Assembly: GCA_035461385.1 (NCBI GenBank)
Contig: DATHVI010000113.1
Coordinates: forward strand, 1-17,323
From: DATHVI01 sp035461385
GTDB lineage: Bacteria; Actinomycetota; Thermoleophilia; Solirubrobacterales; 70-9
Direction of reading: 5' to 3'
DNA length: 17,323 bases
The translations under genes were made by a program, and so were the position numbers. Positions 13,014 through 17,323 of the stretch are shown one piece after another (position 1 is the stretch's first letter; each line of letters begins with the position of its first letter). The notes below the pieces were generated by a model. That model did not search any database, was not told where the DNA came from, and saw only the letters and a list, made by a program, of their open reading frames with translations.

Positions 13014-13920
13014 AGAGCTCTCGGGATCCGGCGCGGTGAGGCTCAGCGGAGCCGCGCCCACGGTCGTCAGAAGACGACCGCCCGGTTCTCGTGGACCATC
13101 GTCCGGTCGGCGAGGTGGAGCTTGACCGCCCGGGCGGGACGACGCGCTCGATGTCCTCGCCGAGCCGGGTCAGGTCCTCGACCGTGTGACGGTGGGAGAC
13201 GTCGGCGGTGTCCTGGGCGATGATCGGCCCGGCGTCGAGCTCCTCGGTGACGTAGTGGGCGGTGGCGCCGATGATCTTCACCCCCCGCCGGTACGCCTCG
13301 CCGTAGGGGTCGCGGCCGATGAACGCGGGCAGGAACGAGTGGTGGATGTTGATCACCGGGACGCCGACGCGGTTGAGGAACGGCCCGGAGAGGATCTGCA
13401 TGTAGCGGGCGAGGACGACGACGTCGACCTCGCCGGCGAGCAGCTCGAGCAGGCGCTCCTCGGCCTCGGCCTTGCGAGCCGGGGACACCGGGACGTGGTC
13501 GAAGGGGACGCCGAACCGGCTGACGTCCTCGGCGAGGTCGGGGTGGTTGGAGGCGACGAGCGTGACGTCGCCGTCGAGCTCACCGCGGCGCCACCGCCAC
13601 AGCAGGTCGAGCAGGCAGTGCTCGTAGCTCGAGGCGAGGATCGCGATTCGCTTGCGTTCGCCCGCGGGCGACATCCGCCATTCCATCTCGAAGCGCTCGG
13701 CGACATCGGTCCTGAACGCCTCCGCGAGATCGGTGTCGGCGAGGTCGAGCCCGGCGTCGGAGAACTCCATCCGCATGAAGAACCGCCCGCCCTCGGGATC
13801 GATCGAGTACTGGTCGGAGGTGACGATGTTCGCGCCGTGGCGGAACAGGAAGCCGGATACCGCGGCGACGATCCCGGGGCGGTCGGGGCAGGAGATCAGC
13901 AGTCGGGCGGTGTCGGCCAT
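13012..13920 (-). CDS. purU: Formyltetrahydrofolate deformylase, frameshifted near the C-terminus
   Basis: PurU hydrolyses 10-formyl-tetrahydrofolate to formate and tetrahydrofolate, balancing one-carbon units and feeding formate to purine synthesis. The start is ATG 13920 (MADTARLLISCPDRPGIVAAV); the frame extends upstream but without similarity. Residues 1-80 form the ACT domain. The formyltransferase-like domain follows from about 90, with RIAILASSYEHCL, VINIHHSFLPAFIG (Asn191, His193) and HYVTEELDAGPIIAQD (Asp229), the catalytic triad of this fold. The literal frame gives 302 residues, but after GEDIERVV (residue 261, near base 13138) it departs from the family. The expected ending is in the next frame and stops at 13067. 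Restoring one base gives 284 residues, close to E. coli PurU (280). The change is either a sequencing error or a recent mutation. The gene is divergent from trpS. Confidence 0.9.
   Translation of the reverse strand: MADTARLLISCPDRPGIVAAVSGFLFRHGANIVTSDQYSIDPEGGRFFMRMEFSDAGLDLADTDLAEAFRTDVAERFEMEWRMSPAGERKRIAILASSYEHCLLDLLWRWRRGELDGDVTLVASNHPDLAEDVSRFGVPFDHVPVSPARKAEAEERLLELLAGEVDVVVLARYMQILSGPFLNRVGVPVINIHHSFLPAFIGRDPYGEAYRRGVKIIGATAHYVTEELDAGPIIAQDTADVSHRHTVEDLTRLGEDIERVVPPGRSSSTSPTGRWSTRTGRSSSDDRGRGSAEPHRAGSREL
13067..13137 (-). other. purU: Out-of-frame C-terminal tail of purU
   Basis: In the frame shifted by one base, this segment reads RAVKLHLADRTMVHENRAVV-F and then TGA (13069-13067). 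It matches the normal PurU ending (the E. coli protein ends in a related stretch finishing VYGNRTIIL). The indel lies around 13132-13138, in a GC-rich CCCGCCCGGG context. An ancestral GTCGTCCTCGCC losing its T would give exactly the observed GTCGTCCCGCC. Confidence 0.85.
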
Positions 13921-13927
13921 CGGCTCG

Positions 13928-13933
13928 ATTATC
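13928..13933 (-). promoter_or_regulatory. -10 element of purU (leaderless)
   Basis: GATAAT on the minus strand ends seven bases before the ATG at 13920 and there is no ribosome binding site between. This supports 13920 as the true start. No good -35 hexamer is apparent. Confidence 0.5.
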
Positions 13934-14033
13934 TGAGCAGATTGCGGATTGCCGTTCGGTCGATGCAGAAGCTGGGCGGGCGGGTGCGGCCGGACGCCGG
14001 CGGACGCGGAGCGGCCCGCCGCACGCGCGCACG

Positions 14034-14039
14034 TATAGT
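14034..14039 (+). promoter_or_regulatory. -10 element of trpS (leaderless or nearly so)
   Basis: TATAGT, close to the TATAAT consensus, ends nine bases before the ATG at 14049. The intervening GCGCGCCCG has no Shine-Dalgarno character. The 128-base divergent region with purU holds both promoters; nothing else is recognised in it. Confidence 0.5.
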
Positions 14040-14048
14040 GCGCGCCCG

Positions 14049-15065
14049 ATGGAGGCGACCGAATCCACCGCACGCCGGATCTTCAGCGGCATCCAGCCGA
14101 CCGGCCGCAAGCACCTCGGCAACTACATCGGAGCGATCGAGCAGTACGTCGAGGGACAGGATCGCGGTGAGGCGATCTACTGCATCGTCGACCTCCACGC
14201 GATCTCGGTCCCGCACGATCCCGCCGGGCTGCGGGAGAGCCTCTACGACACGACGGCGATGCTCCTAGCCGCCGGGCTCGACCCCGACCGCTGCATCCTC
14301 TTCCGCCAGTCCGACGTCCGCGAGCACACCGAGCTCTGCTGGCTGCTCTCGGCCGTCACTGCGCACGGCGACCTCAATCGGATGCATCAGTTCAAGGAGA
14401 AGTCGGCGCGCCAGCGCGAGCTCGTCTCCGCGGCGCTGTTCCTGTATCCGGTGCTCCAGGCCGCGGACGTCCTCGCCTACAAGGCGGACGAGGTGCCCGT
14501 CGGCGAGGACCAGCGCCAGCACATCGAGCTGATGCGAGAGATCGCACGCCGCTTCAACGAGCGCTTCGGCGAGACCTTGGTCGAGCCTCAGCACCGGATC
14601 CCCGAGGTCGGAGCGCGGATCATGGACCTCCAGGCCCCGGAGTCGAAGATGACGACCACCGGTGGCACCGCGGCCGGGACCGTCTACGTGCTCGACGAGC
14701 CCGACACGGTGCGCAAGAAGGTGATGAGCGCGGTCACCGACTCCGGTTCGGAGGTGGTCCGCGGTCCCGGGAAGGCCGGGATCAGCAACCTGATCGAGGT
14801 TCTCGCCGCGGTCCGCGACTCGCGGCCCGAGGAGATCGAGGCCGAGTTCGAGGGGTCCGGCTACGGCGACTTCAAGCGCGCGGTGGCCGACTCGGTCGTC
14901 GACTTCCTGGCGCCGACGCGCGATCGCTATCGTGAGCTGCGGCCCGACGAGGCGACGCTCGAGTCGACGCTCGCCGCGGGCGCCGAGAAGGCGCGCGCGA
15001 TCGCCTCGCCAACGCTCGTGGAGGTGAGGGACGCGATGGGAATCGGGCCCGGTCCCGGGGGGTGA
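14049..15065 (+). CDS. trpS: Tryptophanyl-tRNA synthetase
   Basis: This class I aminoacyl-tRNA synthetase charges tRNA-Trp with tryptophan in the cytoplasm using ATP. The 338 residues match the usual bacterial length. Seen: RRIFSGIQPTGRKHLGNYIGA with the HIGH-type motif HLGN (22-25), IVDLHAISVPHDP, LYPVLQAADVLAYKADEVPVGEDQRQH (tryptophan/adenylate site) and the KMSKS-type loop as ESKMTTTGGT (Lys200 in KMTTT). GTVYVLDEPDTVRKKVMSAVTDSG follows. The KMTTT variant resembles the KMSTT form common in actinobacteria. The start at 14049 is supported by the -10 element just upstream. The methyltransferase gene follows 124 bases downstream. Confidence 0.97.
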   Translation: MEATESTARRIFSGIQPTGRKHLGNYIGAIEQYVEGQDRGEAIYCIVDLHAISVPHDPAGLRESLYDTTAMLLAAGLDPDRCILFRQSDVREHTELCWLLSAVTAHGDLNRMHQFKEKSARQRELVSAALFLYPVLQAADVLAYKADEVPVGEDQRQHIELMREIARRFNERFGETLVEPQHRIPEVGARIMDLQAPESKMTTTGGTAAGTVYVLDEPDTVRKKVMSAVTDSGSEVVRGPGKAGISNLIEVLAAVRDSRPEEIEAEFEGSGYGDFKRAVADSVVDFLAPTRDRYRELRPDEATLESTLAAGAEKARAIASPTLVEVRDAMGIGPGPGG

Positions 15066-15178
15066 ACGAGAAGGGAGGCGAACGATCGTCGAGGCCGCCG
15101 AACCGCATGGCGACGGGGGACGCGACGGCAACGGAGCGAGAAGGGAGGCCGGCGGGGCCGGGTCGCCGACGACCGCAC

Positions 15179-15183
15179 AGGAG
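15179..15183 (+). promoter_or_regulatory. Ribosome binding site of the methyltransferase gene
   Basis: AGGAG lies six bases before the GTG at 15190 and so fixes that start. The frame is open further upstream but contains no other usual start codon. Confidence 0.6.
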
Positions 15184-15189
15184 CTCGAA

Positions 15190-15918
15190 GTGAAGCTCGG
15201 CGACGGCGGCGTCGCCCAGGACGAGGAATGGTGCGAGGTGATGATCGGCCGCGAGCGCCGGCGGATCCGCTTCCACGACTACGAGGAGATCTACGAGATC
15301 CCGGGCCTTTACGAGCGGTTGTTCTACGACGAGCTCGAGTGCGCCTCGCCACGGACTCTGCGCGGGTTGCTCGCGGCCTGCCTCGAGCGCCGGCGCTTCC
15401 CCGAGGAGGACCTTCGCGTCCTCGACCTCGGCGCCGGCAACGGGATGATGGGCGCCGAGCTTCACGATCTGGGCGCCGAGACGATCGTCGGCGCCGATCT
15501 GCTCCCAGAGGCGGCCGCCGCCGCCGAGCGCGACCGGCCCGGGATCTACGACGACTACGTCGTCGGCGACATCACCAAGCTCGACGACGGAACCGTCGAC
15601 GACCTCGCCTCGCGCGGCTTCAACTGCCTGACGACGGTCGCGGCGCTCGGCTTCGGCGACATCCCGCCGATCGCCTTCACCCGGGCGGCGGAGCTGGTCG
15701 AGCCCGACGGCTGGGTGGTCTTCAACATCAAGGAGGACTTCCTCGACGACGAGGACGAGACCGGGTTCTCGCGGCTGATCCGCCGCTCGATCGACGACGG
15801 GGCGCTCGAGATCGCCGCCGAGCGCCGCTACCGTCACCGGCTCTCGACGGCCGGGGAGCCGCTCTACTACAACGGCTTCGTCGCCCGCAAGCGCGACGAG
15901 CTGCCGCTGGCCGGCTAG
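15190..15918 (+). CDS. SAM-dependent methyltransferase (class I) of unknown substrate
   Basis: The 242-residue protein has a class I methyltransferase core. Motif I is VLDLGAGNGMMG (77-88), the acidic end of strand 2 follows in IVGADLLPEAAAAAE (99-113), then DDYVVGDITKLDD, and the strand 4 / post-motif region is FNCLTTVAALGFGDIPP. An N-terminal part of about 70 residues (RFHDYEEIYEIPGLYERLFYDELEC) is characteristic and probably caps the active site. The C-terminal strands YRHRLSTAGEPLYYNGFVARK end the fold. Proteins of this shape methylate small molecules or quinone-like compounds, but nothing here names the substrate. It lies between trpS and scpA on the same strand, 46 bases before scpA. 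Confidence 0.82.
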   Translation: MKLGDGGVAQDEEWCEVMIGRERRRIRFHDYEEIYEIPGLYERLFYDELECASPRTLRGLLAACLERRRFPEEDLRVLDLGAGNGMMGAELHDLGAETIVGADLLPEAAAAAERDRPGIYDDYVVGDITKLDDGTVDDLASRGFNCLTTVAALGFGDIPPIAFTRAAELVEPDGWVVFNIKEDFLDDEDETGFSRLIRRSIDDGALEIAAERRYRHRLSTAGEPLYYNGFVARKRDELPLAG

Positions 15919-15949
15919 GGCGCCGGGCAGGGCCGACCGGGAGGCTCTC

Positions 15950-15955
15950 TAGTCT
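15950..15955 (+). promoter_or_regulatory. -10-like element of scpA (leaderless)
   Basis: TAGTCT ends nine bases before the ATG at 15965, the same spacing as at trpS, with no ribosome binding site. It would give scpAB its own promoter inside the trpS transcription direction. Confidence 0.35.
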
Positions 15956-15964
15956 GTCGCGGCG

Positions 15965-16705
15965 ATGAGGGCATCCGAGCTCGACCTAGACCTCGACGTC
16001 TTCGCCGGCCCGTTCGACCTCCTGATGACGATCGTCCTCCGCGAGGAGGTCCCCCTCGCCGAGGTCGAGCTCGGCGAGATCGTCGTCGCCTACCTCGCGC
16101 TGGTTGAGGAGCGCGGCGAGCTCGACCTCGAGGCGGCGACGGAGTTCCTCGTCCTGATCGCGTCGCTGCTCGAGCTCAAGTCGCGGCTGCTGCTCCCGGT
16201 CGCCGAGGCGGACGAGCCCGAGCTCGCACCCGAGGAGGCGGCCGAGGAGCTGCTTGCGCGGATGCTCGAGTACCGGCGCTACCGCGGAGCCGCCGCGCAC
16301 CTGGCGGAGCGGTTCGCGGACGGCCGGCGCTACCTCTACCGGGCCGCGCCGCTGCCGCCTGAGCTGCGCCGGGTGGCGCTCGAAGCCGCTCGCCCCGCGT
16401 ACGAGCCCGACCGCCTCGCGGCGGCGATCGGCGACCTGCTCCAGATTCCCCCGGCCCCGGATACGAGCCACATCCGCCAGACGGTCTCGCTCGACCGGCG
16501 CCTGCGGGTGCTCCGCGACCTGCTCGCCGGGCACGGGCGGATCGACTTCGACCAGAGCTTCGGCTCAGACGACCGGCTGACCCAGGCGGTGACGCTGTTC
16601 GCGCTGCTCGAGATGCACAAGCGCGGCGAGGCGACCTGGAGCCAGCGGGAGACGTTCGGGCCGATCGAGATCACCGCCGCGAACGGAGCGGGCCATGGCA
16701 ACTGA
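15965..16705 (+). CDS. scpA: Segregation and condensation protein A (kleisin)
   Basis: ScpA is the kleisin that bridges the heads of the Smc dimer and, with ScpB, organises and segregates the chromosome. The 246-residue product has the diagnostic N-terminus LDVFAGPFDLLMTIVLREEVPLAEVELGEIVVAYL, which binds the Smc neck, and FLVLIASLLELKSRLLLP (about 60-78). An acidic middle region carries EEAAEELLARMLEYRRYRGAA. A C-terminal winged-helix that binds the Smc cap follows (VTLFALLEMHKRGEATWSQRETFGPIEI). Its end overlaps the scpB start by 11 bases, so the two are coupled. Confidence 0.95.
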   Translation: MRASELDLDLDVFAGPFDLLMTIVLREEVPLAEVELGEIVVAYLALVEERGELDLEAATEFLVLIASLLELKSRLLLPVAEADEPELAPEEAAEELLARMLEYRRYRGAAAHLAERFADGRRYLYRAAPLPPELRRVALEAARPAYEPDRLAAAIGDLLQIPPAPDTSHIRQTVSLDRRLRVLRDLLAGHGRIDFDQSFGSDDRLTQAVTLFALLEMHKRGEATWSQRETFGPIEITAANGAGHGN

Positions 16706-17261
16706 CCTCGAGCGTACGGTCGAGGCGCTGCTCTTCCTCTCGCCGCAGCCGGTCCCGATCGCGGAGCTCGCCGAGGCCTGCGACGTGACCGAGGCCCAGA
16801 TCGACCGCGCGATCGATGCCCTCTCCGGCGACCTCGAGGGGCGCGGCGTGGTGCTGCGCGAGGTCGCGGGTGGCTGGTCGCTGGCCGCCCACCCCGATGC
16901 CGAGGACGCCGCCCGGCGACTGCTGGCGAAACCGCGGACGCCGCCGCTCACCCAGGCCCAGGCGGAGACGCTTGCGATCGTCGCCTACCTCCAGCCGGTG
17001 TCGCGGCCGGAGATCGCGCGGATCCGCGGGGTCTCCTCGGAGTCGGCGGTCCAGACCCTGGCCGAGCGGGGCCTGATCGAGGAATCCGGCCGCTCGCGCT
17101 TCGGCGCCGTGATCTACCGCACTACGCCGCTGTTCGAGCGCCTGTTCGGCCTCTCCGGCCTCGACCAGCTCCCCGACCCCGCCCGCTTCGACCCTTCGCC
17201 GGAAGACGAGCGCGAGCTGCGCGAACGGCTGCTGAAGGCCGGCGAGCAGCGCACGGAATGA
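16695..17261 (+). CDS. scpB: Segregation and condensation protein B
   Basis: ScpB forms a dimer of tandem winged-helix domains that wraps the ScpA linker in the Smc complex. The 188 residues show the first winged helix (ERTVEALLFLSPQPVPIAELAEACDVTEAQIDRAIDAL), then GVVLREVAGGWSLAAHP. The second domain contains PLTQAQAETLAIVAYLQPVSRPEIARIRGVSSESAVQTLAERGLIEESG, the most conserved part of the family. The ATG at 16695 lies inside the scpA end. The stop TGA (17259-17261) is entered by an ATG (ATGA) of a possible next gene. Confidence 0.96.
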   Translation: MATDLERTVEALLFLSPQPVPIAELAEACDVTEAQIDRAIDALSGDLEGRGVVLREVAGGWSLAAHPDAEDAARRLLAKPRTPPLTQAQAETLAIVAYLQPVSRPEIARIRGVSSESAVQTLAERGLIEESGRSRFGAVIYRTTPLFERLFGLSGLDQLPDPARFDPSPEDERELRERLLKAGEQRTE

Positions 17262-17323
17262 ATACCTCCGCCGCCTCCTCCGCTCCCGCATGGAATACGT
17301 GGTGGGGGGCGACGCCCCGCCCC
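17258..17323 (+). CDS. Possible start of a further gene (cut by window end)
   Basis: An ATG at 17258 overlaps the scpB stop (ATGA) and its frame stays open for 22 codons to the window end (MNTSAASSAPAWNTWWG...). Another start in a different frame, ATG 17290 (MEYVVGGDAPP), is equally possible. Neither resembles the opening of RluB-type pseudouridine synthase, which often follows scpB. No function can be given. Confidence 0.3.
   Translation, partial: MNTSAASSAPAWNTWWGATPRP

Overview
This is a high-GC chromosomal segment from a bacterium. Strong G/C at third codon positions, GTG/TTG starts and the protein variants seen here (a KMTTT-type TrpRS, a split non-homologous end-joining set, a sigma/anti-sigma pair with a beta-propeller) suggest a deep-branching actinobacterium of the Thermoleophilia/Solirubrobacterales type. 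That placement is inference. No tRNA, rRNA, CRISPR array, insertion sequence or phage gene was found. The window is gene-dense, and no stretch longer than about 180 bases lacks a gene.

Left part (1-3612): a LOG/TIGR00725-type protein is cut by the window edge. It is followed on the minus strand by a DNA end-joining cluster read right to left: an ATP-dependent DNA ligase (LigD ligase-domain type), Ku, and a LigD-type primase-polymerase. The three activities are on separate polypeptides and no LigD phosphoesterase domain is visible. A 47-nt nearly complete palindrome lies between ligase and ku. The polymerase reading frame runs back into the ku tail without a normal start codon.

Middle-left (3613-5704): divergent from the ligase, across a promoter region with a perfect 16-bp palindrome, is a plus-strand operon of a stand-alone Smr-domain protein and a FetA/FetB-type ABC exporter (iron export in E. 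coli). A small ribbon-helix-helix protein follows.

Centre (5676-8316, minus strand): an M14 zinc carboxypeptidase, an ECF-type sigma factor, and an overlapping membrane-anchored propeller protein that is probably its anti-sigma factor. Then come a 14-helix drug-efflux MFS transporter (+), a vitamin-K-dependent carboxylase-like (HTTM) membrane protein (-), a SnoaL-like protein (+) and a two-domain GNAT acetyltransferase (-).

Right part (13012-17323): purU (-), whose C-terminal codons are put out of frame by an apparent one-base deletion, and divergent from it trpS, a methyltransferase, scpA, scpB and the first codons of one more gene. This is housekeeping: formate/one-carbon metabolism, tRNA charging, and the kleisin and winged-helix subunits of the SMC complex.

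Across the window, genes that head a transcription unit tend to have a -10-like hexamer 6-9 bases before the start codon and no Shine-Dalgarno sequence, as expected for leaderless mRNAs. Several downstream genes have a clear GGAGG-type site.
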